Positions 43,867 through 52,296 are shown, numbered from the stretch's first letter. The stretch: DNA of 64,000 nt from Porphyromonadaceae bacterium UBA2751 (GCA_002353285.1 DEJJ01000011.1:1-64000), one strand, 5' to 3'. Translations and numbers: made by a program. Notes: generated from the sequence alone by a model not told the origin.

Positions 43867-45678
43867 TTAAAAAATTATCTCGATAGGTTCCATGAGACAT
43901 AGCATGCGGTCACGGTTCATGATAGCCTGCAGCTGCTCATAGCTGGTGTAGAAGAGTCCCATGCGCTGCTGCAAGTCGTGCTCCATTTTCATGTATCCCA
44001 TGGAACTGAGCATACTCATGAACGACATTTCCTGATTAGGATAGTCGCACACCGAGTAGTTGCCATCTTTAATCTTAGCTTTCTTAGCCACCCACTTGAT
44101 AGCGTCCTCAAGTCCACCCAGCTCGTCGACGAGGCCAATGTTCTTAGCTGTAATAGCATCCCACACTCGGCCTTCACCAATCACCTTGATTGAGTCTTGC
44201 GAGATTTTGCGTCCCTGAGCACAGCGTCCTGTGAAGGTCTCGTAGCCACGGTTGACCATGCCTTGCAGAGCATTACGTTGCTGGTCGGTGAGAGGCTTGT
44301 AGAAAGCACCAGCTATAGCGTTGGGATTAGTGTTCACTTCCTCGAACTTAACCCCCAGCGTGTTGTTAAAGAAATTGCTTGCATTAGGAATCATTCCAAA
44401 GATTCCAATACTGCCCGTGATGGTGAGAGGCTCGGCAAAGATGCGTTGAGCGCCCGATGAGATGTAGTAGCCACCCGAAGCAGCATAGTCGCTCATTGAG
44501 ACGGCAAAGGGTTTGCCACTGGCCTTGAAATCCTCGAGCGCTTTCCAAATCTCCTCGCTACCAAAAGCGCTACCACCTGGAGAGTTGACACGCAGCACGA
44601 GAGCCTTCACGTCGTCGTTATATCGTAACTCACGAATCAGAGCAGCCATTTCCTCGCTGTAGATGCCATCACTGTTAACACCAGGCATTGTGCCTCCACC
44701 GGTCTTGCCGCTGAATATTTCACCGTCGGCATAGAGCACAGCCACGATGTCGCTACCAGTGCCCAACGGATCGTCGGCCGAGGCTACAATATCATCGGGC
44801 GTGACAAGCTTGAGCTCGTCCTTGAGCTCCACATTTGTGAGTTTGCGTAATTTATCCTCAAATTCAGAGCGATAGCACACACGGTCGACGAGTTTATTGG
44901 CCTTGAGATCCTGAGTGTTCATGGTTGCCATGACACTATCGGTGAGAGCCTTAAACCTGGTGGAGTCGATGCCACGCGCCTTGGCCATGTCGGCCGAGAT
45001 CACGCCCCACAAGCTGCCGAGGTAGTGCTCTTGCTGCTCTCGGTTGGCATCACTCATCTGCTCAAGCATGTAAGGCTCGACAGCACTCTTGAAAGTGCCC
45101 ACTCTGACCACTTGCATCTCGACTCCCACCTTGTCGAGCAATTTCTTCATGTAGGGAGTTGAAGAGGCAAGTCCATGCACGTCGACCATACCCTCTGGAT
45201 TGATGAAGATAGAGTCGGCAACCGAAGCTAAATAGTAATCGCTCTGCATAATTCCCTCGTCGCCATAGGCATAAACGAATTTTTTGCTTGCTTTGAAGTC
45301 CTTGATAGCCTCTCGCAGCTCATAAAGCGAAGACATTCCACTAGCCATGCCTCGGCAGTCGAGATAAATGCCCTTGATTTTATCATCGTTCTTGGCAATC
45401 TTTAGACTCTTGATCAGTGTAGAAAGGCTCTGCCCACTAAGTTGATTAGGCATGAGCGACATCATCGACATGTTACCAGCATTGTCTCTCTCATTGAGGA
45501 CTCCCTCAAGGTTGATATACATGATGGAGTTCTTCTCGATTTTTGCTCCCCCCATCGAGCTGGCCATCGAGCCAAAGATGGCAAAACTGATTATTACCGA
45601 CGCCAATGTAAAGAAAATCGACGCTAAAATAACGCCCACAAAAGAGCCACAAACTACAAGGAAAAATTTCTTCAACAT
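43867..45678 (-). CDS. sppA: Signal peptide peptidase SppA (67K type)
   Basis: A 603-residue inner membrane serine protease of family S49 that degrades cleaved signal peptides. Residues 8-35 form a membrane anchor. Two homologous halves follow; the first contains the general-base lysine region (ASKKFVYAYGDEGIMQSDYY). The second has RVNSPGGSAFGSEEIW and the nucleophile serine in DYAASGGYYISSGAQ. I start at the ATG at 45678, where MLKKFFLVV begins the usual anchor. Translation from the longer open frame is unlikely because it runs through a leader hairpin. The promoter lies about 115 bases upstream. Confidence 0.94.
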   Translation of the reverse strand: MLKKFFLVVCGSFVGVILASIFFTLASVIISFAIFGSMASSMGGAKIEKNSIMYINLEGVLNERDNAGNMSMMSLMPNQLSGQSLSTLIKSLKIAKNDDKIKGIYLDCRGMASGMSSLYELREAIKDFKASKKFVYAYGDEGIMQSDYYLASVADSIFINPEGMVDVHGLASSTPYMKKLLDKVGVEMQVVRVGTFKSAVEPYMLEQMSDANREQQEHYLGSLWGVISADMAKARGIDSTRFKALTDSVMATMNTQDLKANKLVDRVCYRSEFEDKLRKLTNVELKDELKLVTPDDIVASADDPLGTGSDIVAVLYADGEIFSGKTGGGTMPGVNSDGIYSEEMAALIRELRYNDDVKALVLRVNSPGGSAFGSEEIWKALEDFKASGKPFAVSMSDYAASGGYYISSGAQRIFAEPLTITGSIGIFGMIPNASNFFNNTLGVKFEEVNTNPNAIAGAFYKPLTDQQRNALQGMVNRGYETFTGRCAQGRKISQDSIKVIGEGRVWDAITAKNIGLVDELGGLEDAIKWVAKKAKIKDGNYSVCDYPNQEMSFMSMLSSMGYMKMEHDLQQRMGLFYTSYEQLQAIMNRDRMLCLMEPIEIIF

Positions 45679-45713
45679 ATCTCTTAATGTGTTTATTTTC
45701 AAATTAATAAATA

Positions 45714-45757
45714 GCAATATTGAGCAGCATCGTCGTGCTGTCAAGTCGCAATATTGC
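45714..45757 (-). promoter_or_regulatory. Stem-loop in the sppA mRNA leader
   Basis: GCAATATTG (45714-45722) pairs with CAATATTGC (45749-45757), and an inner CAGCA (45725-45729) pairs with TGCTG (45736-45740). The two-part hairpin lies between promoter and start codon and has no T-run. It could be a regulatory or stabilising RNA structure. Confidence 0.6.
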
Positions 45758-45792
45758 ATGTGGAAGCCACTGCCGCCTCGCCATGCAATCTA

Positions 45793-45800
45793 CAAAGATA
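45793..45800 (-). promoter_or_regulatory. -7 box of the sppA operon
   Basis: TATCTTTG on the minus strand. A GTTT sits about 19 bases upstream of it. Confidence 0.65.
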
Positions 45801-45928
45801 GCAATTAATTGCCAACTTAAACGATAAAATGTAATTTTTTTTGTTTTTTTTATTTCCTTATAAGGTGAAAAGTGTGAAATGCAGATGAGGCGTGACGCAA
45901 TTATAGGAATTGTTGGAATCGGTGGGGG

Positions 45929-46008
45929 CCACTCCTTGGAGTGGAAATTATGGCACTTCGTACTAAAATTATAATGGTGCTTCGCACTAAAATTATTGTT
46001 TCAGCTGA
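45929..46008. repeat. Hairpin repeat, copy 2 (CCACTCC/GGAGTGG family)
   Basis: CCACTCC (45929-45935) and GGAGTGG (45938-45944), followed by the same AT-rich tail as at 315-360. Here a unit of about 24 bases holding the GTGC-TTC-GCAC hairpin is duplicated with variation. Confidence 0.7.
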
Positions 46009-46011
46009 TCG

Positions 46012-46104
46012 GGTGACTTGGGTGACTTAGGTGACTCGCATGACTCAACTGACTCGCATGACTCAACTGACTCAACTGACTCAACTGACTCAAGTGACTC
46101 AAGT
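46012..46104. repeat. 9-bp tandem repeat (TGACTCAAC-type)
   Basis: About ten copies of a 9-base unit with core TGACT lie head to tail: three degenerate GTGACTTGG-like units, then ATGACTCAA/CTGACTCAA/CTGACTCGC variants. The unit length is three codons, and the minus strand would read as VES repeats, but no gene signals surround it. Such arrays often vary in copy number. Confidence 0.9.
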
Positions 46105-46210
46105 GCTCGGGTGACAGTCTTTACTGTTAATAATGTCAATGAACGCCCAGCGCGGGAGTGCGCACACATGTGCAAATGTAGCGCTTGGGCCTGGAGAAAA
46201 GCAATATCAA

Positions 46211-46250
46211 AAAATCACCGCAGGATTGTTGGGTTCCTGCGGTGGTGATT
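46211..46250 (-). terminator. fmt terminator
   Basis: ACCGCAGGA (46217-46225) pairs with TCCTGCGGT (46235-46243). On the minus strand it is followed by a run of six T and lies just after the fmt stop. Confidence 0.9.
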
Positions 46251-46252
46251 AG

Positions 46253-47224
46253 CTAAACAAAACGACAACCAGCGAGGTCGAATCCTCGCATGAAGTCGGG
46301 GGCAGGCATCCGCCGCTTGCCTGCGAGCTGGAGGGATAGAATTTCGAGCTGACCGTCAGCACAGTTGACCAAGAGCTGCTTGCCATTAGCAATTATTGTG
46401 CCTGGCTCAATCTCCACAGCTTGAGTTGAGATAGGCTCGCTGGTTGCGAAGATCTTGACGTGGTGGGTGTTGCCTTGGGCGTCGACAAGCTCGGTCCACG
46501 CCGCTGGATAAGGCGAAAGTCCACGGATGTGGTTATAGAGTTGCTCGGCAGGACGTTCCCAGCTGATGCGGCAAGTCTCGGTGAAGATTTTGGGTGCTGG
46601 AGTGGGTTGCTCGCCAGCAGTGAGCATCTGGTCCTGTGGAATGGGCTGAACAGTGCCATCGATGATGGCATCGACAGTGTTGAGCACCATGTCGGCGCCG
46701 AGAAGCATTAGTCTGTCGTGGATGGTCTCGACATTGTCGGTACGGCCAATGGGAATCGCCTGCTGCTGAATGACATCGCCAGTGTCGATTTCATGCTTGA
46801 GGAAGAATGTGGTGACGCCAGTGACAGAGTCACCGTTCATCACCGCCCAGTTGATGGGTGCAGCACCACGGTACTTGGGCAACAGCGAAGCATGCAAGTT
46901 GAATGTGCCCAGCGGCGGCATAGCCCACACCACCTCGGGCAGCATGCGGAATGCGATGACAATGTTAAGCTGAGCATTGAGGCTGCGCAGTTCACTGATA
47001 AACGCCTCATCCTTGAGACGTTCAGGTTGCATGAGATGCAACCCTTGCTCTACAGCATATTGCTTGACTGCCGATTGAATCATGCGATGGCCACGGCCAG
47101 CAATCTTATCGGGCATGGTGACCACGCCCACAATGTTGTAGCCCCCCTCAACAAGTCGCCGAAGGCTCTCGACGGCAAAATCGGGGGTGCCAAAAAACAC
47201 TATTCTTAGGTCTTCCTTAGTCAT
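46253..47224 (-). CDS. fmt: Methionyl-tRNA formyltransferase
   Basis: A 323-residue enzyme that formylates initiator Met-tRNA using 10-formyl-tetrahydrofolate. The N-terminal FFGTPDFAVESL is typical. The catalytic motif is NLHASLLPKYRGAAPINWA near 110-128 with HEIDTGDVI after it. The C-terminal OB-like domain includes RISWERPAEQLYNHIRGLSP. The length is standard. It follows the ClC gene by 75 bases of TCTAG-rich simple repeats and is ended by a strong terminator. Confidence 0.96.
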   Translation of the reverse strand: MTKEDLRIVFFGTPDFAVESLRRLVEGGYNIVGVVTMPDKIAGRGHRMIQSAVKQYAVEQGLHLMQPERLKDEAFISELRSLNAQLNIVIAFRMLPEVVWAMPPLGTFNLHASLLPKYRGAAPINWAVMNGDSVTGVTTFFLKHEIDTGDVIQQQAIPIGRTDNVETIHDRLMLLGADMVLNTVDAIIDGTVQPIPQDQMLTAGEQPTPAPKIFTETCRISWERPAEQLYNHIRGLSPYPAAWTELVDAQGNTHHVKIFATSEPISTQAVEIEPGTIIANGKQLLVNCADGQLEILSLQLAGKRRMPAPDFMRGFDLAGCRFV

Positions 47225-47231
47225 AAGTTGT

Positions 47232-47275
47232 CTTTTTTCTAGATTTTCTAGTAGTTCTAGATATTCTAGTAAATA
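47232..47275. repeat. TCTAG-rich simple repeat before the fmt start
   Basis: TTCTAGATTTTCTAGTAG and TTCTAGATATTCTAGTAA form a degenerate direct repeat of about 18 bases with TCTAG words, ending 7 bases before the fmt ATG. A repeat in the same position occurs at rlmI and psuG. Confidence 0.8.
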
Positions 47276-47299
47276 TTATAGATTGAAATTAGTCGTTGA

Positions 47300-49135
47300 T
47301 TAGTCGTAGCTGTAGTGCTTGAGCACTTCGCGGTAAGAGTTGAAAATCTTAGACTTAGAGACGAAACCCACGTACTTGCCATTCTCAACCACCGGCAGGT
47401 TCCATGCTTTGGTTTCCTCGAAAAGCTTCATCACCTTCTCCATGGGAGTACCCACCTCGATTAGAGCTGGTGGCACCGACATGAATCGCTCCACATAGAT
47501 GCGCCGATAGAGGTCGGGGCGGAACATGATGTTGCGAATGTCGTCGAGCAGCACCACCCCGAGCAAGCGTCCATCGTCGTCGGTAACAGGAAAGAGGTTG
47601 CGCGAGCTCTGAGCAATAACATCGACCATCTCCTTGAGGCTCATCGTGGGATGCACCTGGGTGAAATCGGTTTCAATCACATTGTCAATCTTGAGCAGTG
47701 TGAGCACCGACTTGTCCTTGTGGTGAGTGAGCAATTCGCCTCGCTTGGCCAAACGTCGCGCATAGATGCCGTAAGGCAAAATGATGCGTGATGTGAGATA
47801 GGAGACCACCGAAACGATGAGCAGAGGCAAGAAGAGCTGATAGCCACCCGTCATCTCGGCCGTGAGGAAGATAGCCATCAATGGAGCATGCATCACTCCC
47901 GCCATCACTCCCGCCATGCCCAGGAGGGCAAAATTCTTGTGTGAGAGCGGCAGGCTCTGGTCCACAGCCCCCAGCGAGTTGAGCAAGAAAGCAAAGAAGA
48001 ACCCCGCCATGCATCCCACATAGAGCGATGGTGCAAATGTTCCACCCACACCGCCTCCGCCATTGGTTGCGCTAGTGGCAAACACCTTAGTCAGGCACAG
48101 ACATCCCACCAGAGCCACAGCCCACCACACACTGTTGCGGTGGTCGTAGAACAGGCTGTTGTCGAAAAGCGGAGTGACATCGCCATTGAGCAGGCTGTTG
48201 ATGGCTCCATAACCCTCGCCATAAAGTGCCGGGAACAAGAAAATGAGCAAGCTCAAAATCACTGCACCAATGGCAAATCGAATCCAGCGGCTTGTGATGC
48301 GTGCAAACATATTCTCCATCATCTCGATTGCCTTGTTGAAATAGAGAGAGACAAAGCCACAGAACAGCCCCAGCAAGATGACAAAGGGGATGCGTGAAGT
48401 GAAGAACGGCTCGCTCTGCGAGAAGAAGAACTCCACATTATAGCCAGTGAACACATAGGCCACCGTGGCACCAGTCACCGATGAGATGATGAGCGGCACT
48501 ACCGAGCGCGAGTTAAGATCGATTAGCAACACCTCGATGGTGAACAACACTCCCGCAATGGGTGCCTTGAAGATGCCAGCGATACCCGCTGCAGCCCCAC
48601 AGCCAACGAGGAGCATGAGAGTTTGCGGAGTGAGGCGGAAGAACTGCCCCAGATTAGATCCAATAGCTGCGCCAGTGAAAACGATAGGGCCCTCGGCTCC
48701 AACCGAGCCACCAAACCCAATAGTGACCGACGAGGCCACCAGCGAGGCGTACATGTTGTGCGGCTTAAGGCGGCTCTTGCGCTGTGCGATGGCGTAGAGC
48801 ACACGTGTCACACCATGATAGATGTCATCCTTGATGACATAACGCACATAAAGCCCAGCCAGCAGAACGCCCACAACAGGAAAGACGAGATACTCATAGT
48901 TGCCGCCAGCAATGTGAACATGCTTTGTGAGGAGCCCTGCAATCAGTCCAATGAGGAACTTGAGCAGGACCGCAGCAAGCCCTGAGACAGCCCCCACAAC
49001 CAACGCCAGTATCACAACAAAAGTTTTCTCCTTGATGTGATTCTCACGCCAGTGACGCACGCTGTTGAGCCATCGCATGAAGCGTGACTCGGTGGGCTGA
49101 TTGGTTGTCTTATTTACCCTGCTGTAGCTGTTCAT
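47300..49135 (-). CDS. ClC family chloride channel/antiporter with CBS domains
   Basis: A 611-residue inner membrane protein. The ClC core spans about 30-450. The gating-glutamate loop is GSVGAEGPIVFTG near 145 and the anion-site loop is GGVGGTFAPSLYVGC near 355. Two CBS domains fill the C-terminal 150 residues (FPVTDDDGRLLGVVLLDDI and LPVVENGKYVGFVSKSKI) and may bind adenine nucleotides. Whether it is a channel or a proton-coupled exchanger cannot be told. The start ATG overlaps the stop of the glycosylphosphotransferase gene by one base (TGATG). Confidence 0.93.
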   Translation of the reverse strand: MNSYSRVNKTTNQPTESRFMRWLNSVRHWRENHIKEKTFVVILALVVGAVSGLAAVLLKFLIGLIAGLLTKHVHIAGGNYEYLVFPVVGVLLAGLYVRYVIKDDIYHGVTRVLYAIAQRKSRLKPHNMYASLVASSVTIGFGGSVGAEGPIVFTGAAIGSNLGQFFRLTPQTLMLLVGCGAAAGIAGIFKAPIAGVLFTIEVLLIDLNSRSVVPLIISSVTGATVAYVFTGYNVEFFFSQSEPFFTSRIPFVILLGLFCGFVSLYFNKAIEMMENMFARITSRWIRFAIGAVILSLLIFLFPALYGEGYGAINSLLNGDVTPLFDNSLFYDHRNSVWWAVALVGCLCLTKVFATSATNGGGGVGGTFAPSLYVGCMAGFFFAFLLNSLGAVDQSLPLSHKNFALLGMAGVMAGVMHAPLMAIFLTAEMTGGYQLFLPLLIVSVVSYLTSRIILPYGIYARRLAKRGELLTHHKDKSVLTLLKIDNVIETDFTQVHPTMSLKEMVDVIAQSSRNLFPVTDDDGRLLGVVLLDDIRNIMFRPDLYRRIYVERFMSVPPALIEVGTPMEKVMKLFEETKAWNLPVVENGKYVGFVSKSKIFNSYREVLKHYSYD

Positions 49136-50550
49136 CACACACCCTTTCCTGTTACAACAATCTTTAATGTATAAGCCAAAATCTTGACATCGTTGAGCAG
49201 CGACATGTTCTCGATGTAGAGCAAGTCGTAGTCGAGACGCTCAAGCATCTCGTCAACATTCTTAGCGTAGCCGAATTTCACCTGCCCCATCGACGTGATG
49301 CCTGGACGCACCTGATGCACAAGCAGATAGGCAGGTTTGCGAGCCACAATCTGGTCGATATAGTACTGCCGTTCAGGCCGTGGTCCCACCAGCGACATGT
49401 CGCCCTTGAGCACATTCCAGAACTGAGGGAGCTCGTCGATGCGATACTTGCGCAAGAAGCGTCCCACACGAGTGATGCGTGGGTCGTCGTCGCTCGATAG
49501 CTGCGGCCGATTTCCCTTCTCGGCATCGACCACCATAGAGCGGAACTTGTAGATTTTGAACTTCTTATTGTGATAGCCCACACGCTCCTGAGCATAGAGG
49601 ATGGGCCCCTTAGAATCGACCTTGATGAAGATTGACACAATCAAGTAGACCGGCAGCAACAGCACCAGCATGATAGCCGACACCACAATGTCGATGACGC
49701 GCTTGATGTTCTTGCCACCCTCGCTCATGGTGTTGCCACTGACATCGACCAGCGGGTCGCCATAGAGGTTGCTGAATCGCGCACGGGACATGAAGGCGTT
49801 GTTCTTGTCGTGGGTCATCTTGATGGGCAGGTTCAGGGAGTAGAGACGGTCGATGACGGCGAGCATCTGCTCGGTGCTCTGCTTAGTGGGCACCACAATC
49901 ACCTCCTTGACATCATGCTTAGCACACACCTTGCCAATATTGTCGAGATTGTAAACTGGCAGGACGATGTCCTTGACGCGGTTTTCGCCAGGCAAGTCGA
50001 CGAATCCCACCACGTTATATCCCAGCGTTTTAGTAGCCTTGATGAGTCGTTGATAGAATGCGAAACTTGCAGCCCCGCTGCCCACGATAAGAGCGTTGAA
50101 TTGCAGTTTTCCGGTCCTAATCTTGTGAGTGCATGCGTTTGTGATGAAAAGCCGCACAAAATAGACCACCACAAAAAGCAGCCCCATGAGCAGAAAAATA
50201 ATCTCGATGTTCTCGACCTGGCTCTCGGCCATGTCGTTGAGCAGGGCAAAAGTAACAATCATGAAGGTGTTGATCACAGCACTCAACAGCGTGATGATGA
50301 ACTCCTGCAATCGAGACTTGCGATAAGGCACATTGTAGTAGCCCGACAGATAATAAATGAACATCATGAACAGCGGGAACACCATCTGCCCCAGCACCAC
50401 ATTGTGCGATGTGAGGAATGCCAAGAGCGACAAGTGCCCCTTAACCATGCCAATGCTATATCGCAGCAGGTTGAAAAGGAACCACGCCACATTGGACGAC
50501 ACAAAGTCGCCAAGCACATATTTTAATCGTTGTCGCTGTTCGCCTGTCAT
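49135..50550 (-). CDS. Polyprenyl-phosphate sugar phosphotransferase (WbaP/WcaJ type)
   Basis: A 471-residue inner membrane enzyme that starts exopolysaccharide or O-glycan synthesis by moving a sugar 1-phosphate to undecaprenyl phosphate. Four hydrophobic helices lie in the first 130 residues, then a Rossmann-like CoA_binding_3 region (FNALIVGSGAASFAFYQRL), another helix near 290, and the catalytic domain. The latter carries YAQERVGYHNKKFKIYKFRS and RKYRIDELPQFWNVLKGDMS followed by LVGPRPE. The sugar (glucose, galactose or other) is not predictable. No glycan cluster surrounds it, so it may serve a general pathway. Confidence 0.92.
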   Translation of the reverse strand: MTGEQRQRLKYVLGDFVSSNVAWFLFNLLRYSIGMVKGHLSLLAFLTSHNVVLGQMVFPLFMMFIYYLSGYYNVPYRKSRLQEFIITLLSAVINTFMIVTFALLNDMAESQVENIEIIFLLMGLLFVVVYFVRLFITNACTHKIRTGKLQFNALIVGSGAASFAFYQRLIKATKTLGYNVVGFVDLPGENRVKDIVLPVYNLDNIGKVCAKHDVKEVIVVPTKQSTEQMLAVIDRLYSLNLPIKMTHDKNNAFMSRARFSNLYGDPLVDVSGNTMSEGGKNIKRVIDIVVSAIMLVLLLPVYLIVSIFIKVDSKGPILYAQERVGYHNKKFKIYKFRSMVVDAEKGNRPQLSSDDDPRITRVGRFLRKYRIDELPQFWNVLKGDMSLVGPRPERQYYIDQIVARKPAYLLVHQVRPGITSMGQVKFGYAKNVDEMLERLDYDLLYIENMSLLNDVKILAYTLKIVVTGKGV

Positions 50551-50629
50551 GTAATGGTTTAAAAAATAATGGTTTTATGGATTATGGGAGATAGCGGCAA
50601 TCACAAATGCACTACACCCATAATTATTG

Positions 50630-51196
50630 TCATCTAATTATCTTGAACGTGCCATCGCCACGCAGCAGGATGATGTTGGAGGCAGCATGAGGCTTGTCGT
50701 CGTCCTGACGGTAATGCACGACAAAGTCCACACCGCGTTTAATATCGTCGCTGATGTCGCGAAAGCACAGCGGGCTATCGGTTCCACTGACGTTGGCCGA
50801 GGTGGAGACAATAGGTTTTCCAAACTCGGCACACAAGCGTTGGGCAAAAGCATCGTGCGGAACTCGAATGCCCAACGAGTCGTTCTCGCCCAGCAAGTTG
50901 GTTGCGACATTGAACGCCCCCTCATAGATTATAGTGAGAGGTCGCACTGCCACATCAAGCAGTTCACGTGCCATTTCTGGCACATCCACCACATAGTGGT
51001 CGAGATGGTCGACGTGGTCGAGCAGGACGATGAGCGCTTTGTTGTCGGCCCTCTGCTTCAGGTCATAAACCTTGCGCACAGCTTGCTCATTAGTGGCGTC
51101 GCAACCAATGCCCCAAATAGTGTCGGTTGGGTAAAGAATCAGCCCTCCCATATTAAGGACATCAATGCATGATTTTATGTCTTGTTCAATAGTCAT
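50630..51196 (-). CDS. tsaC: Threonylcarbamoyl-AMP synthase
   Basis: A 188-residue YrdC/Sua5-type enzyme that makes threonylcarbamoyl-AMP for t6A at position 37 of ANN-reading tRNAs. GGLILYPTDTIWGIGCDATN near 15-34, the KQRADNKALIVL stretch, and SANVSGTDSP near 140 are the family motifs. There is no C-terminal Sua5 domain, so this is the short TsaC form. The ATG at 51196 gives the usual start (MTIEQDIKSC). A TACCTTTG -7 box lies 32 bases upstream. Confidence 0.94.
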   Translation of the reverse strand: MTIEQDIKSCIDVLNMGGLILYPTDTIWGIGCDATNEQAVRKVYDLKQRADNKALIVLLDHVDHLDHYVVDVPEMARELLDVAVRPLTIIYEGAFNVATNLLGENDSLGIRVPHDAFAQRLCAEFGKPIVSTSANVSGTDSPLCFRDISDDIKRGVDFVVHYRQDDDKPHAASNIILLRGDGTFKIIR

Positions 51197-51227
51197 CAGT
51201 TTAGCTTCATTACTCCAAAACGAATAA

Positions 51228-51235
51228 CAAAGGTA
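51228..51235 (-). promoter_or_regulatory. -7 box of tsaC
   Basis: TACCTTTG on the minus strand. No clear -33. Confidence 0.55.
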
Positions 51236-51340
51236 AGACAAACTTGGCGATAAAAAAAACAAAAACGTTTTTTTCGACCATAAATTTTGATAAAAATGTT
51301 AAAAACCACATTTTCGGTAGCAATGGCGTTAATATTTTCA

Positions 51341-51348
51341 TTAAGTTT
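51341..51348 (+). promoter_or_regulatory. -7 box of the FMN-binding protein gene
   Basis: TAAGTTTG, 37 bases before the ATG at 51386. Confidence 0.6.
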
Positions 51349-51385
51349 GCAGTCAAATAACAAAAACCAAAATTAAAGATAAGAA

Positions 51386-51844
51386 ATGAAACAGACAAGT
51401 TTTACCGTTATCAGCATTCTTGTGGCCCTTGCGGCAGCATTTTTCTCGTTCACCATCAATGCTAAGACCACCAAGGGCGGTTCCCCTCAAGTGATCATGA
51501 CAGGCGAGATTGCCAAGAAAGTGATAGGTTACCAGGGTCCAACACCCGTGAGCATAAGCATCAGCAACGGGCGCATCGCAAGCATCACAGCCCTTGACAA
51601 CCAGGAGACTCCATCCTATTTTGCCAAGGCAAAGAACAAAGTTTTTGGCCAGTTCATTGGCAAAAGCGTTGACGAGGCACTCAAGCTCGACGCCGATGTA
51701 GCCACAGGTGCCACCTACTCGAGTGAGGCACTTATCAAGAACATCAAGATGGGATTGAAGCAGGCCAAGGGCACAAGCACCAAGAAAGCTAAAACCACTA
51801 AAGGCAAAGCAAAAGGCAAAGGCAAAAAACGCATGACACGCTAA
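51386..51844 (+). CDS. Exported FMN_bind-domain protein with lysine-rich tail
   Basis: A 152-residue exported protein. Residues 1-26 form a signal peptide or anchor. Residues 36-122 are a single FMN_bind domain, ending in DADVATGATYSSEALIKNI. TGATYS (107-112) fits the flavinylation site at which ApbE attaches FMN to threonine, here Thr110. Such proteins carry electrons outside the inner membrane. Residues 125-152 are an extreme polybasic tail with Lys-Ala/Lys-Gly/Lys-Thr repeats, not part of the family core; it may bind acidic polymers or membranes. No ApbE or Rnf gene is nearby. It is a single gene with its own promoter and terminator. Confidence 0.9.
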   Translation: MKQTSFTVISILVALAAAFFSFTINAKTTKGGSPQVIMTGEIAKKVIGYQGPTPVSISISNGRIASITALDNQETPSYFAKAKNKVFGQFIGKSVDEALKLDADVATGATYSSEALIKNIKMGLKQAKGTSTKKAKTTKGKAKGKGKKRMTR

Positions 51845-51870
51845 GAGCCATTGCCAATCCAACCCAAACT

Positions 51871-51914
51871 AATGAGCAAGATTCACATCCCTGCGTGCGA
51901 ATCTTGCTCATTTT
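51871..51914 (+). terminator. Terminator of the FMN-binding protein gene
   Basis: A perfect 14-bp inverted repeat, AATGAGCAAGATTC (51871-51884) and GAATCTTGCTCATT (51899-51912), with a short T-run. It also separates this gene from the convergent small membrane protein gene. Confidence 0.9.
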
Positions 51915-51979
51915 ATACACATTCCAGTAGTTGCTGCGCCGATTGGCTAACCCCCAATAGGCCTAATGACCAATTTGGG

Positions 51980-52126
51980 TTAAATGCAATGAAAAGCCAA
52001 ATAACCAATAATCGTAATGAAAAACATAATGCCCACGATGTTGAAAGCAGTGTTAATGCGTGGGCTAACGCCAGCGAAGTCGCTATCGCTGAGTGCACAG
52101 GGATTGATTGAGTCGATATCGTTCAT
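51980..52126 (-). CDS. Small membrane protein of 48 residues
   Basis: A short gene, too small for most gene finders. The protein starts MNDIDSINPCALSDSDFAGV with a polar N-terminal half (about 1-27, SPRINTAFN). It ends with one hydrophobic helix (about 28-46, IVGIMFFITIIGYLAF) and HCI. The frame has its own -7 box TACCTTTG at 52174-52181, a 5' stem-loop just after it, and a hairpin beyond its stop. It lies between two well-terminated genes and overlaps none. I do not recognise a family. The layout suggests a small inner membrane regulator or accessory peptide. Coding status is an inference from frame, promoter and hydrophobic helix. Confidence 0.6.
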   Translation of the reverse strand: MNDIDSINPCALSDSDFAGVSPRINTAFNIVGIMFFITIIGYLAFHCI

Positions 52127-52151
52127 AACAGTGATTATATTAAATAATTTA

Positions 52152-52181
52152 CATCGTGTTAATGTTCACGATGCAAAGGTA
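52152..52181 (-). promoter_or_regulatory. Promoter and 5' stem-loop of the small membrane protein gene
   Basis: TACCTTTG (52174-52181, minus) is directly followed by CATCGTG-AACATTAA-CACGATG (52152-52173), a 7-bp stem at the very 5' end of the expected transcript. The -33 region is not consensus. Confidence 0.55.
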
Positions 52182-52239
52182 ATGCCCTGGTTGGGCAAAA
52201 AGCAGGCACAGCTAAACTAAAGAACACTAAATACAGAAA

Positions 52240-52269
52240 AAGTGCCTGGAGCAATTGCCCCAGGCACTT
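52240..52269 (-). terminator. Terminator of the second T9SS-type protein gene
   Basis: AAGTGCCTGG (52240-52249) pairs with CCAGGCACTT (52260-52269). A T-run follows on the minus strand. Confidence 0.9.
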
Positions 52270-52296
52270 GATGTGAAAGTTGTGTATCTCTCTCTT

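Larger units (their letters stand above)
45679..46252. other. Intergenic region between fmt and sppA
   Basis: These 574 bases hold no supported gene. From left to right they contain the sppA leader and promoter, an AT-rich stretch, a copy of the CCACTCC/GGAGTGG repeat, a 9-bp tandem repeat and the fmt terminator. Confidence 0.7.

Noticed and set aside
46012..46104. CRISPR array
   Set aside because: The repeat is a 9-mer without spacers and there are no cas genes. The GGAATC tracts are likewise simple tandems.
45993..46175. Protein with VES tripeptide repeats on the minus strand
   Set aside because: The 9-bp unit simply reads through in frame. No promoter, start context or conserved flanks.
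51851..52111. An 86-codon plus-strand frame after the FMN-binding protein gene
   Set aside because: It starts inside the terminator and opposes the better supported small membrane protein.
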